A stretch of DNA of 64,000 nucleotides from G963675935 sp963803125 (GCA_963803125.1 CAWDLR010000002.1:310001-374000), one strand, 5' to 3'; counted from the first letter of the stretch, positions 50,701 through 58,806 are shown. Notes: generated by a model from the sequence alone, not told the origin. Translations and numbers: made by a program.

Positions 50701-52591
50701 CAGTGGTTTTGTGGGCCCCGCCGGCCCGATCAGCGGCTCGGGGATGGTGCAGATCTATCAAGGGGCGCATAGCTGTAGCCTGGGCACGGGTGGCAAGACC
50801 CTGCTGACCGGCTTTGCCGGGACGGTGAGCATCGCCAGCGGCGCGGCTTGCCTGAGCAGCGTCAACGGTCTGGGCAGCGGAGCGGTGAACATCGGCAGCG
50901 GCGCCAGTTACGTCATGGCCACGTCGGCCAGCACCACCTTCACCGCACCGATCACGCTCAACGGCCTGGGCGGCACGGCGGACGGGGTGGTGCGGCCGGC
51001 GCTTTACGGCGACGGCAGCGGCGGGGTCTACACCTTTAGCGGACCGATCACGCTGGCGGCCACCAGCGACGTGGGCAACAGCATTAACAACGGCATGCTG
51101 ACGCTCAGCGGGCAGATCAGCGGGCCCGGCGGACTGGTCGTCGAGAACAGCACGCCGGCCTTGACCAACCTGGCCGGCTCGATCACCATCGCCGGCTCGA
51201 CCAGCAACACTTACGGCGGCAACACCACGATCAACCGCGGCGTGGTCTATCTGCAAAAGACGGGCGGGGCGGTCGCCATTCCCGGCAACCTGACGATCAA
51301 CTCCGGCGGGACGGCCGGCGCTCCCTGGTGGAATACGTACTTGATCCTGAAGGCGAGCAACCAGATCGCCCCCACGGCGGTGATGAATTTCAGCGAGGTG
51401 TTCACCTGCCGCTCGTATTTTGAATTGCTGGGGAACGACCAGACGTTGGCCGGGCTGAGCGACAATGTGGGCCGCAGCGTCATCGAAAACTGCGAACAGG
51501 AGAGCGGCATCAACAGCAACTGCACGCTGACGATCGATAACAGCACGGACTGCACGTACAGCGGTCACATCCGCAACGGCGACCTTGCCGCCAACGCCGC
51601 CAGCACCGGTCTTTTGGCGTTGGTGAAAAGCGGTCCCGGCAAACTGACGCTCAGCGGCTCGTATTGCGGCGACTACAGCGGCGGTCTGACGGTCAACGCC
51701 GGCACGCTGGATTACAGCGGGGCCACGACGCTGCCGGGCACGCCGGTGGCCTATCCGACCGGTCCCACCGGTCCGACCTCGCCGGCCGCGATGACGCCCT
51801 GCCCGTACACGATCAACGGCGGGGTGCTGAACATTGGCGGGCTGTCGGCGTCGATCGGGGCGTTTCGCATCAACGGCGGCACCCTCAGCGGCAGCGGCAC
51901 GCTCAACAGCAACGCGGCCTACGACGTTCGCGGCGGCCGGGTGGATGCCAGCCTGGCGGGCAGCGCTATCGGCCTGAGCAAGTCGAGCCCGGCGACGGCG
52001 GTGCTGGGCGGCCTGAATTCCTACGACGGGCGAACCACGGTTGCCGGCGGCACGCTGGAGTTGGGCGCCGCCGCGCAGAACTGCGTTTTGAGCTTAGGCG
52101 GCGCGGACATCCAATCCGGCTCGATCGTCTTCGACTACGTCGGCGGCGCCGATCCGGTGGCGACGATCACCAACCTGCTGAAGGCCAGTTGCGACGGCGG
52201 TCGTTGGGACGTGGGCCAGTTCGAGGACACGACCGCGGCGGTGACGGGTCTGACGCTGGGGATGGTGGACAACACCGCGACGCACCAGGTGACGGTGATG
52301 GCCACGTATCCGGGCGACTTCAATCTCGACGGCAAGGTGGACAGCCAGGATTTGGCGATCTTTTATGCGAACGCCTTCACGGGCACGACGTGGCAGCAGG
52401 GCGATGCCAACGGCGACGGGGTAGTCAACGGTCTGGATCGCGACTTGTGGTCTTCGCACCTCGGCCTGCCGCCGTTAGCCGCCGCGTCGCCCGCCGCCAA
52501 TCTCACCGCCGTCCCCGAGCCGGCCACGCTCTCCCTCTTGTCCGCCGCGCTACTGTTGCTGTTGGCTTACGCCCGCAAGCGGCGCGGATAG
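47738..52591 (+). CDS. Papain-like protease fused to beta-strand repeats, dockerin and PEP-CTERM (copy 2)
   Basis: 1,617 residues from ATG 47738 (GGAATGGAG upstream; signal LTAALLAMGVSLSSQSALA). Same architecture as the gene at 40375. The C1A domain keeps Gln51, Cys56 (QFGGTCWDF), His201 (GEDHEVSLVGY) and Asn224 (WIIKNSWDTGWG) but differs clearly elsewhere, for instance in the substrate-loop segment CWEQYMGTTGGGWGTAVLTYFTTHGVVSATECPY. From about residue 275 to the PEP motif it is almost identical to copy 1. The final helix then differs: AVPEPATLSLLSAALLLLLAYARKRRG. Both copies look functional, so the pair may offer two cleavage specificities on one scaffold. Confidence 0.9.
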   Translation: MRGCVTFMYRTSLTAALLAMGVSLSSQSALADSFDWQSVNGLNWATPVESQFGGTCWDFSACATLEAKYKLTRNDASFNDDVSEQEVCWEQYMGTTGGGWGTAVLTYFTTHGVVSATECPYVSSSPDTGVAPYWPLNTGWQNRAWKSTSNWNNCTNITATMKTYLKEYGPMEVGLLLTNDLYASVADLEANYRGPVSGEDHEVSLVGYCDDSKVPSGGYWIIKNSWDTGWGVNGYGFIPYGDLENHNDISAINGGVYYTGAMATVTWGGGTGTWVSGGGNWSGSDQYGNALPAYNWQNQETAATFNTVGGSMTINGTVIAHGITISSGATGYVFNGVNNAALTVTAGGITAHESVAFNVPVWIGAPQTWTIDSGKSLTIGDLHTIISNLTINAAGNFYTSGALDGGGVLNANGAVPGSITLTGAGNFYISGSGTVPVSLVNNSSGGLYLSTPAGQTRTWTGSISGTGSGTLHKTDQGTLIVSGSASYSGPTSIDGGVLQFSMPSSFLILNGGVYQPNSSAAGTFSRGLAASGSNKFEWTGSGGGFSAGAGSLTVNVGGSSTAGTLTWGSTAGTNIIGTLDFGSSSSQNVTILRNPVNLNGADRTINVNDNPASAADYTVMQGAVFNSTGTAGLIKTGNGELCLTSSSNNYNGNTTISGGVLQENLPANSFLSLEGGVYETVSGGTFSRSLGSSGGSFRFTSNGGGFSTTTNPLTVNVGGNSATLAWGTSTGTQIVGTLRFGSTRWTNSVTFLNPIDLNGGVRTVNVADNPSSTADYAALAGAISDSLGGGLLMKTGAGTLYLQGSSSNSFSGSVTIQGTLVAAKTGGALALPGNVTLVETGYGAASVLQLNGDNELASSCFLTFNAPLGGSRLDLNGHTQTLSGLSGDANAVIEGLLNNTGLNSDSTLTVNNAADCTFLGTIRDSLQGSGTGKVNLVKSGAGSLTLGGTNTYTGSTTISGGTLQVTGSLGSTSAVSVGAGGTLYLNNPSGFVGPAGPISGSGMVQIYQGAHSCSLGTGGKTLLTGFAGTVSIASGAACLSSVNGLGSGAVNIGSGASYVMATSASTTFTAPITLNGLGGTADGVVRPALYGDGSGGVYTFSGPITLAATSDVGNSINNGMLTLSGQISGPGGLVVENSTPALTNLAGSITIAGSTSNTYGGNTTINRGVVYLQKTGGAVAIPGNLTINSGGTAGAPWWNTYLILKASNQIAPTAVMNFSEVFTCRSYFELLGNDQTLAGLSDNVGRSVIENCEQESGINSNCTLTIDNSTDCTYSGHIRNGDLAANAASTGLLALVKSGPGKLTLSGSYCGDYSGGLTVNAGTLDYSGATTLPGTPVAYPTGPTGPTSPAAMTPCPYTINGGVLNIGGLSASIGAFRINGGTLSGSGTLNSNAAYDVRGGRVDASLAGSAIGLSKSSPATAVLGGLNSYDGRTTVAGGTLELGAAAQNCVLSLGGADIQSGSIVFDYVGGADPVATITNLLKASCDGGRWDVGQFEDTTAAVTGLTLGMVDNTATHQVTVMATYPGDFNLDGKVDSQDLAIFYANAFTGTTWQQGDANGDGVVNGLDRDLWSSHLGLPPLAAASPAANLTAVPEPATLSLLSAALLLLLAYARKRRG
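48567..52528 (+). repeat. Near-identical 3.96-kb block, copy 2
   Basis: Counterpart of 41219-45180. The identity starts soon after the protease domain and stops within the PEP-CTERM codons, so the boundaries fall at domain edges and not at IS ends. Confidence 0.9.
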
Positions 52592-52649
52592 ATGCAGGCC
52601 GTCGCATCGGGATGGCAGATGGGCTGCCATCTCGGTTGCTTGTCACACT

Positions 52650-52674
52650 GGGGCGGCAGCGCAACTGCCGCCCC
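52650..52674 (+). terminator. Hairpin after protease gene 2
   Basis: GGGGCGGCAG (52650-52659), CGCAA loop, CTGCCGCCCC (52665-52674): 10-bp perfect GC-rich stem 59 bases after the stop codon. No T-tract, so termination strength is uncertain. Confidence 0.5.
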
Positions 52675-52765
52675 GGCGATCGTTCCGCAGCGGTCGCACT
52701 ATTGACCCAGCGACCTTTGCACGGCCGCTGTTGGGAAGTAGAATTATGCGACGGTGTCCTTCCGC

Positions 52766-54568
52766 ATGGCCATCTTCAGTGGGGATAGTGAATTGTTACG
52801 AACTCACACGTGTGGTGAATTGGGTTTGGAGCACGTCGGCAACCAGGTCACGCTTTGCGGCTGGGTCGACACTTACCGCGACCATAGCGGCGTGTTGTTT
52901 GTTGATCTGCGCGACCGCTACGGCAAGACGCAGGTTGTTTTTGCCCCGGAGGCGGGCGAAGAGACGCTTCAGGCGGCAAAATCGTTGCGGTCGGAGTTTG
53001 TGGCGTTGGTGCGAGGCAAGGTGGCTCCGCGGCCCGAGGGAACCGTCAATCCCAAGCTGAGCACCGGCGAGATCGAGCTTCGGGCGTCGTACGTCGAAAT
53101 ACTTAACCGCAGCCTTACACCGCCGTTTCAGCCAACCGCGAAGGAGCTGCCCGGCGAAGATCTCCGCCTGAAACACCGCTACATCGATCTTCGCCGGCCG
53201 GAAATGCAGCGGACGATGTTGTTGCGGAATCGCATGATCAAGATCATGCGCGATTACTGCGACTCGCTGGGGTTTGTCGACGTGGAAACGCCGATGCTCG
53301 GGCGGAGCACGCCGGAGGGGGCGCGCGACTACCTGGTGCCGAGCCGGATTCAGCCGGGGACGTTTTACGCCCTGCCGCAGTCGCCGCAGCTTTACAAACA
53401 GATTCTGATGGTGGCCGGATACGACCGCTACGTGCAGGTGGCCCGCTGCTTCCGCGACGAGGACTTGCGGGCGGATCGGCAGCCGGAGTTCACGCAACTC
53501 GATCTGGAGATGTCGTTCATCACCGCCGATGACATCATGGGAGTGATCGAGGGGCTGATCGCGCGGCTGGCGAAGGAAATCCTTGGGCTGGAGGCGCCGC
53601 TGCCGCTGCCGCGGATGACGTACGACGAGGCGATGGAACGGTTCGGCCACGACGCTCCCGATCTGCGGTTTGGGATGGAGCTCGTCGAGATTACGGATTT
53701 GGCGAAGGAGTCGGAGTTTCAGGTGTTCCGCGGCGTCGCTGATGCGGGCGGCCGAGTGCGCGGCATCAACGCCAAGGGGGCGGCCGATCGCTATTCGCGC
53801 AAGGGAATTGACGAACTGACGGCTTTCGTGGTCGAGAATTTCGGCGCGAAGGGGCTGGCGTGGTTCAAGGTCGAGGGGGACGGCCGGTTGGCCTCTCCGA
53901 TCGCCAAGAATTTCGACCCCGAGTTGCTGGCCCGCATCGGCCAACGCATGGACGCTGCCCCGGGCGACTTGCTGTTGATTGCCGCCGACAAGTTCGAGGC
54001 GACGTGCAAGACGCTGTATGCCCTGCGAAAGCGGCTGGGGGCGGAGCTGCGGCTCTACAATCCTGCGACCATGAACTTCTCCTGGATCGTCGAATTCCCG
54101 ATGTTCGCACGCGACATGGAAGAGGACTGCTGGACGGCGATGCACCATCCGTTTACGTCGCCGCGGCCGCAAGACCGCGAGTTGCTTCGCAGCGATCCGC
54201 AGAAGTGCCGGGCGCAGGCGTACGACCTGGTAATCAACGGTTATGAAGCGGGGGGCGGCACGATCCGTATCCACGACCAGAAGTTGCAGCAGGAGGTGTT
54301 CCGGCTGCTGGGCATCGACGAGCCGACCGCGCGCGAGCGATTCGGCTTTCTCTTGGACGCCTTGCAATTCGGCGCCCCGCCGCACGGCGGAATTGCGCTG
54401 GGCATCGACCGGCTGGTGATGCTCTTCGGCGGCCTGGACAACATCCGCGACGTGATCGCCTTCCCGAAGACGCAGCGGGCAACCGACTTGATGACCGGCG
54501 CACCCGGGCGGGTCGATGCCAAACAACTCCGCGAATTGGGCATCAAGACCGCGGGAGAATCAAAATAG
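52766..54568 (+). CDS. aspS: Aspartyl-tRNA synthetase
   Basis: About 600 residues, class II synthetase of the bacterial type. N-terminal OB-fold (VTLCGWVDTYRDHSGVLFVDLRDRYG), motif 1 region around GFVDVETPMLGRSTPEGARDYLVPSR, motif 2 in YVQVARCFRDEDLRADRQPEFTQLD, the bacterial GAD insertion and motif 3 GIALGIDRLVMLFGG. The ATG at 52766 is used; GTG 52754 is upstream and TTG 52792, giving the family-typical LLRTHTCGEL start behind GTGGGGA, is a good alternative. The next gene begins directly after the stop codon. Whether it is discriminating or non-discriminating cannot be told; glnS in the same window argues that GatCAB may not be needed for Gln. Confidence 0.95.
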   Translation: MAIFSGDSELLRTHTCGELGLEHVGNQVTLCGWVDTYRDHSGVLFVDLRDRYGKTQVVFAPEAGEETLQAAKSLRSEFVALVRGKVAPRPEGTVNPKLSTGEIELRASYVEILNRSLTPPFQPTAKELPGEDLRLKHRYIDLRRPEMQRTMLLRNRMIKIMRDYCDSLGFVDVETPMLGRSTPEGARDYLVPSRIQPGTFYALPQSPQLYKQILMVAGYDRYVQVARCFRDEDLRADRQPEFTQLDLEMSFITADDIMGVIEGLIARLAKEILGLEAPLPLPRMTYDEAMERFGHDAPDLRFGMELVEITDLAKESEFQVFRGVADAGGRVRGINAKGAADRYSRKGIDELTAFVVENFGAKGLAWFKVEGDGRLASPIAKNFDPELLARIGQRMDAAPGDLLLIAADKFEATCKTLYALRKRLGAELRLYNPATMNFSWIVEFPMFARDMEEDCWTAMHHPFTSPRPQDRELLRSDPQKCRAQAYDLVINGYEAGGGTIRIHDQKLQQEVFRLLGIDEPTARERFGFLLDALQFGAPPHGGIALGIDRLVMLFGGLDNIRDVIAFPKTQRATDLMTGAPGRVDAKQLRELGIKTAGESK

Positions 54569-55465
54569 ATGTCGCTTAGGGCGGATGAAGCATCGGCTGC
54601 GAGCGGGCATGCCGCGTTGCGAGTGGCGATGGCCCAGATCGCGCCGAAGCTGGGCGACGTGTCCTATAATCTCGGCTTGCACCTGGAGCAGATCGAAGCC
54701 GCCCGCCGCGAGCGGGCCGACGTGGTCGTGTTTCCCGAGCTGTCGCTAAGCGGCTACTTCGTCCGCGACATGGTGCCCGATCTGGCGATCTCGCCGGCCG
54801 GGCCGGAAATCCGGCAGTTGATCGACGCCGCCGGGGCAATGTCGCTGGTCGTCGGCTTCATCGAAGAGTCGCCGCACCATCGCTTCTACAACGCGGCGCT
54901 CTGGGCCGAGGGTGGGCGGGTAGTCCACGTCCACCGCAAGGTCTATCTGCCGACCTACGGGCTGTTCGACGAGCAGCGGTACTTTGCGGCCGGCCGCCGC
55001 ATCATGGCGTTCGACACCGCGCGGTTCGGCCGCGTCGGAATTCTGATCTGCGAGGATTTTTGGCATCTTTCGGCCGCCGCGATCATGCAGGCCGAAGAGG
55101 TCGATCTGCTGCTGTGCGTCGCCAATTCGCCGGCGCGGGGAGTGGATGGACCGAAGGTCCGCATCGCGGAGACGTACGAGCAGCTTGCCACGGCGTTGGC
55201 CCAGATGCTCGGCGCGGCGGTGATGGTTGTGAACCGGGTGGGATTCGAGGACGGGCTCTGCTTCTGGGGCGGGAGCATGGCGGTCGGCCCCGACGGCCGC
55301 ACCATCGCCCAGGCCGCGATGCTCGATCCGGCGCTGGCGTTGGCCGAGTTCGATCCGGGCGAGCTGCGGCGGCAGCGGCTCGTCAGCCCGCTGGCTCGCG
55401 ACGAACGGTTGCTGTTGACCATCGAGGAGTTCCATCGCATCAAGCGGCGGCGTTATGGGCAGTGA
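54569..55465 (+). CDS. Carbon-nitrogen hydrolase, likely glutaminase partner of NadE
   Basis: 298 residues, nitrilase superfamily. Catalytic triad: Glu in VVVFPELSLSGY, Lys in HVHRKVYLPTYGLFDE and Cys in GILICEDFWH. The FDEQRYFAAG segment is the hallmark of the glutaminase domain of glutamine-dependent NAD+ synthetases. ATG abuts the aspS stop and the end overlaps nadE by 11 bases. Inferred role: releases ammonia from glutamine for NadE. Confidence 0.85.
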   Translation: MSLRADEASAASGHAALRVAMAQIAPKLGDVSYNLGLHLEQIEAARRERADVVVFPELSLSGYFVRDMVPDLAISPAGPEIRQLIDAAGAMSLVVGFIEESPHHRFYNAALWAEGGRVVHVHRKVYLPTYGLFDEQRYFAAGRRIMAFDTARFGRVGILICEDFWHLSAAAIMQAEEVDLLLCVANSPARGVDGPKVRIAETYEQLATALAQMLGAAVMVVNRVGFEDGLCFWGGSMAVGPDGRTIAQAAMLDPALALAEFDPGELRRQRLVSPLARDERLLLTIEEFHRIKRRRYGQ

Positions 55466-56294
55466 ATTGAGCGAAAACCTGCTGAGGATCAATCCCGAAC
55501 TGGTCACGCAGATTCTCCGCCGCTTCATCGCCGCGGAAATTCAGCGGGCGGGTTTCCAACGGGTCGTGGTGGGACTCTCGGGAGGGATCGATTCGAGCGT
55601 GGTCACCTTCCTTTGCGCCTGCGCGCTTGGGGCCGAGAACGTGCTGGCCGTGACCATGCCCTACAAAACGTCGAGCGAAGCCACCCGCCGCGACAGCCAG
55701 GCGGTGATCGAGCGGCTGGGCGTGCGCACGGTCAACGTGCCGATTGCTGCCCAGATCGACGCCTATTTCGCGCAGTTCCCCGACGCCTCGCAGCTTCGGC
55801 TGGCGAACAAGTGCGCCCGCGAGCGGATGACGGTGCTTTACGACCAGAGTGCGGCGTTTGGCGGGCTGGTGGCGGGAACGAGCAACAAGAGCGAATTGCT
55901 CTTAGGCTACGGCACGCAGTTCGGCGACATGGCCTCGGCCATCAACCCGATCGGCGATCTCTACAAGACGCAGCTCTACGATCTGGCCGCATACCTGGGC
56001 GTGCCCGAGCGGATACTGGCGAAAGAGCCGACCGGCGATCTATGGGTCGGGCAGACCGACGCGGGCGAGCTGGGTTTCTCGTATACCGAGGTCGATCGGC
56101 TGTTGGTGCTCTTGGTCGATCGCCGCTGGCGGCGGGCGGAACTGTTGCAGGCCGGCTTTGCGGCGGAGTTCGTCGATCGCGTGACCACGATGATTCGCCG
56201 CAATCACTACAAGCGGCGGATGCCGGTGATCGCCAAGCTCTCGCACCGCACAATGGATCGCGATTTTCGCTACGCCAGGGATTGGGGGACTTGA
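55455..56294 (+). CDS. nadE: NAD+ synthase
   Basis: 279 residues, ATP-pyrophosphatase fold. P-loop VVGLSGGIDSSVV near residue 40, AGTSNKSELLLGYGTQFGDMASAINPIGDLYKTQLY (substrate and ATP contacts) and LAKEPTGDLWVGQTDAGELGFSYTEVDRLL. It adenylates nicotinic acid adenine dinucleotide and replaces the carboxylate by an amide, the last step of NAD synthesis. It lacks a fused glutaminase domain; the overlapping upstream nitrilase probably supplies ammonia. Confidence 0.94.
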   Translation: MGSELSENLLRINPELVTQILRRFIAAEIQRAGFQRVVVGLSGGIDSSVVTFLCACALGAENVLAVTMPYKTSSEATRRDSQAVIERLGVRTVNVPIAAQIDAYFAQFPDASQLRLANKCARERMTVLYDQSAAFGGLVAGTSNKSELLLGYGTQFGDMASAINPIGDLYKTQLYDLAAYLGVPERILAKEPTGDLWVGQTDAGELGFSYTEVDRLLVLLVDRRWRRAELLQAGFAAEFVDRVTTMIRRNHYKRRMPVIAKLSHRTMDRDFRYARDWGT

Positions 56295-56313
56295 GATTCT
56301 CCGACGAAGGCTG

Positions 56314-57027
56314 CTATTCTTCGCCGATGAACCGGCGGTCTTCTTGGCTTAGTGCGCTTGGCGAGACGCGAATGACGTCGCCGTCGGCTTTTTCCAGCTT
56401 CACCTTGCCGTCTTCCATGCCGAGAAACTTGGCCCTGATGCGATACTTGCCGTTGCGAGCAGTCCAGGTGCGCATCGCCGCGCGGGCGGAGGCGGCCGGC
56501 GTGCCGTCGTGTCCAGCCGGCTTGGTTGCGGCCGTGTCGGTCGGCGGGGTGTCGATGGCAGTGTCTTGCAGGGTAGGAAAGTGCTTTCCGTATCGGCGGC
56601 TCAAGTTGGTTCGCAGCAGGTCGTACTTCGTGCGCAGATCGGCGAGGTGTGCTTTCAGTTCGTTGATGGCTATTTCCGCTTCGCGCGAACCGCCTTCCAA
56701 CGCCGCTGTGGCCAGTTCCGAATAGAACGTGCTTATCTTCTCGGCGGCATTGCCCTCGGTGAGAACCTGTCGAATCAGATCGGCATCGGCATTCTCGTTT
56801 TTCAGCGACTTGACTTTGGCGGCGTGGTCGGCGTAGTCCTTGGAGATCTGTTTGAAGATCTTGGCCACCCTTTTGTTGCGGACGTTTTGCAGCCGCGCCA
56901 GGCTGCGCGGATCGAGGGTGGGAATCTGGTCGAGCTTCTTCTCGGAGTCATCGAGCTTCGCTTGCAGCGCGTTCTTCGCCTGGTTCAATTGCGTCCAGAT
57001 ATTCATGGTCGCCACCGGGTCGCCCAT
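56314..57027 (-). CDS. SHD1-domain protein with coiled-coil region
   Basis: 237 residues. Residues 10-130 are helical and charged (NQAKNALQAKLDDSEKKLDQIP...), likely coiled coil. The C-terminus RTWTARNGKYRIRAKFLGMEDGKVKLEKADGDVIRVSPSALSQEDRRFI is an SHD1 (SLA1 homology 1) domain, often attached to secreted proteins in planctomycetes. No signal peptide. It overlaps the preceding protease gene by 25 bases in a different frame, so the two may be one protein split by an indel, or translationally coupled genes. Confidence 0.7.
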   Translation of the reverse strand: MGDPVATMNIWTQLNQAKNALQAKLDDSEKKLDQIPTLDPRSLARLQNVRNKRVAKIFKQISKDYADHAAKVKSLKNENADADLIRQVLTEGNAAEKISTFYSELATAALEGGSREAEIAINELKAHLADLRTKYDLLRTNLSRRYGKHFPTLQDTAIDTPPTDTAATKPAGHDGTPAASARAAMRTWTARNGKYRIRAKFLGMEDGKVKLEKADGDVIRVSPSALSQEDRRFIGEE

Positions 57028-57812
57028 GTCGGGCGCGGTTGGGCGATGTTCGCGGGCGCCGGCAAGTTGGCCAGCGACTGCACGCTCTTGGGAGCGGCGG
57101 CGATGAAGGCGCAGATGTGCGGCGAGGATATGGCGAAGTTCAGGTTCTGCCCTTCGGGCAGCGTCCAGGTGTTGATGCCGACGACTTCTGCGCGGGCGTT
57201 GACAAGCGGACCGCCGCTATTGCCGTGCGAAATCGGGGCGGTGTGCTGCAACCAGGTCGAGTTCGGATCATAACCCAATTCCTCGTAGATGCTGGTTGGG
57301 CCGCGCTTCGTCATGTCGACCAGTTCGGAGCCGCCGCGAATTGCCGAGATTTTGCCGTCGGCGGCAGTCAGGGCCAGGCCCAGCGGTGAGCCGAAGGTAG
57401 CCACCCAGTCGCCGCGGGTGGGCAGTTTATCGGCGACCTTCAGCGCAACCAGCTTCTTATTGCCGGCATTGATCTTGATAAGAGCCAGGTCGCGGTTGAT
57501 AAGAATCGCCATGAAGCCTTCGACGCGGTAGAGCTTCTTGTCCCTGTCGGAGGGGAACTCCACGACCGCCTTCTTCGCGCCTTCGATGACGTGGTAGTTG
57601 GTCATCACCAGACCGCTTGGGTCCACGACGAAACCGCTTCCCAAGCCCGACTCGGTTTTCACCGTGACAACCGACGGCTCGATCTTCTTTCCCATCTCAT
57701 CGATGCTCGGAGCGATCTGTGCCCTGGCCGAAGACGCTGCCCCAAGAGCCAAGGCGACACCGATCAGCGTGATCAACGAGAAATAACGAAAAGGCAACCG
57801 CCGAATTTCCAT
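57003..57812 (-). CDS. Trypsin-like serine protease, HtrA/Deg type without PDZ
   Basis: 269 residues with a signal peptide (FSLITLIGVALALGAASSARAQ). Catalytic His in VMTNYHVIEG, Asp in LINRDLALIKI and Ser in SHGNSGGPLVNARAEVVGIN; the Gly-rich start GLGSGFVVDPSG is typical of Deg proteases. GAGGAG precedes ATG 57812. No PDZ domain follows; instead the reading frame ends where the SHD1 protein frame begins. Periplasmic protease, possibly a protease-SHD1 fusion originally. Confidence 0.87.
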   Translation of the reverse strand: MEIRRLPFRYFSLITLIGVALALGAASSARAQIAPSIDEMGKKIEPSVVTVKTESGLGSGFVVDPSGLVMTNYHVIEGAKKAVVEFPSDRDKKLYRVEGFMAILINRDLALIKINAGNKKLVALKVADKLPTRGDWVATFGSPLGLALTAADGKISAIRGGSELVDMTKRGPTSIYEELGYDPNSTWLQHTAPISHGNSGGPLVNARAEVVGINTWTLPEGQNLNFAISSPHICAFIAAAPKSVQSLANLPAPANIAQPRPTWATRWRP

Positions 57813-57898
57813 GACGACACTCCTCGTGACAAGAATAGGGGCTGGTTCCGCCGCGCCGACAATCACGAATCGCGAAATTGTCGTTTTGCCCGTCACGC

Positions 57899-57994
57899 GG
57901 CCGGGGAGCTTCCCCCTATCACCCGACATGTTACTTATTATATGCTGCGGCCGTCGATTTCCGCAAGTGCTGGGGGCGAGAAGCTCCCCCCGGC
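57899..57994. repeat. Imperfect inverted repeat upstream of the protease gene
   Basis: GCCGGGGAGCTTCCCCC at about 57899-57915 pairs imperfectly with GGGGGCGAGAAGCTCCCCCC at about 57972-57991. No gene is seen in 57813-58304; it holds this pair and the GTTTAGCC element. Confidence 0.5.
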
Positions 57995-58194
57995 ACGACT
58001 ATTTCAGGCGGGGAAAGGGCAAAGCGCAGCGAAACGCGACGACAGGAGAAAACCGTGAGCAGACGCTACCGACAATCCTGGCAAAGAGCCTCGCCTGGGC
58101 TGCTGCTTCCACTGGGCAAGATCAATGGAAGCAACGGCCACACCCCGCCATACGGTAAGGAGTTGTATGATTTCTAGCGGATTCGGCAACGGGA

Positions 58195-58276
58195 CGTTTA
58201 GCCGGCGGGCTTGCCCGTCGCGCGAAGGCAGTGCCTTGCGGCGATTCTCGCGGCGGGCAAGCCCGCCGGCTAAACG
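58195..58276. repeat. GTTTAGCC-type palindromic element
   Basis: 28-bp arms 58195-58222 and 58249-58276 with one mismatch, bounded by CGTTTAGCC and GGCTAAACG; the loop holds a small AAGGCAGTGCCTT palindrome. Same family as 28813-28890 with a different core. Confidence 0.85.
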
Positions 58277-58304
58277 AAAATCCTCGTAATCCTGCGCAGT
58301 ACAG

Positions 58305-58559
58305 TTACTCGACTTTGTAAACCACGTCGTGTTCCCGGGCGTGCTCCTTCACCCGCATGCCGATGGTTTGCCCGGCCGCGGCCTCCGCGACGGCCTGGTT
58401 GTCGATCTGCATCGAGTCGATCTTCTGAGTGAAGTCGCTGGTATGGCCTTTGATGTGGATTGTGTCGCCGACGCGGAGCACATTCTGGGCGACTTGGATC
58501 GCCACCACGCTTGCCTTGCTGAAGTAATGCAAGACCTTGCCGACTTCGACCTCCGCCAT
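58305..58559 (-). CDS. Translation elongation factor-like protein (EF-Tu domain 2 type)
   Basis: 84 residues from ATG 58559, preceded by GGGAGGG. The sequence VGKVLHYFSKASVVAIQVAQNVLRVGDTIHIKGHTSDFTQKIDSMQIDNQAV matches the beta-barrel of EF-Tu/IF2 domain 2, existing alone without a GTPase domain. Such small stand-alone barrels occur in diverse bacteria near U32 peptidases or tRNA-modification genes, but none is adjacent here. Cytoplasmic; function unknown. Confidence 0.75.
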   Translation of the reverse strand: MAEVEVGKVLHYFSKASVVAIQVAQNVLRVGDTIHIKGHTSDFTQKIDSMQIDNQAVAEAAAGQTIGMRVKEHAREHDVVYKVE

Positions 58560-58690
58560 GAGAAAACCCTCCCTTGACCAGAGTATTGGTTTGCCCAACG
58601 CTGAGGGGATTATACCTTCTTGGCCGATTCGGCTCCAGCCCCAGTTATGCTGCAGGCGCAGCAACGGATGATCGCGGTGGCCTCGGAACC

Positions 58691-58761
58691 GTTTAGCCGC
58701 CGCGTCCACGCGGCGCTGCGCCGGCGGGCAGTTTTGCGCCGCGTGGACGCGGCGGCTAAAC
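58691..58761. repeat. GTTTAGCC-type palindromic element
   Basis: 25-bp arms 58691-58715 and 58737-58761, perfect complements, bounded by GTTTAGCC and GGCTAAAC with a CCGCGTCCACGCGG core. Confidence 0.85.
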
Positions 58762-58806
58762 AGCCTTCCCATCTTAACTGCGAAGAACCACTGCGCTACG
58801 CCGCAA

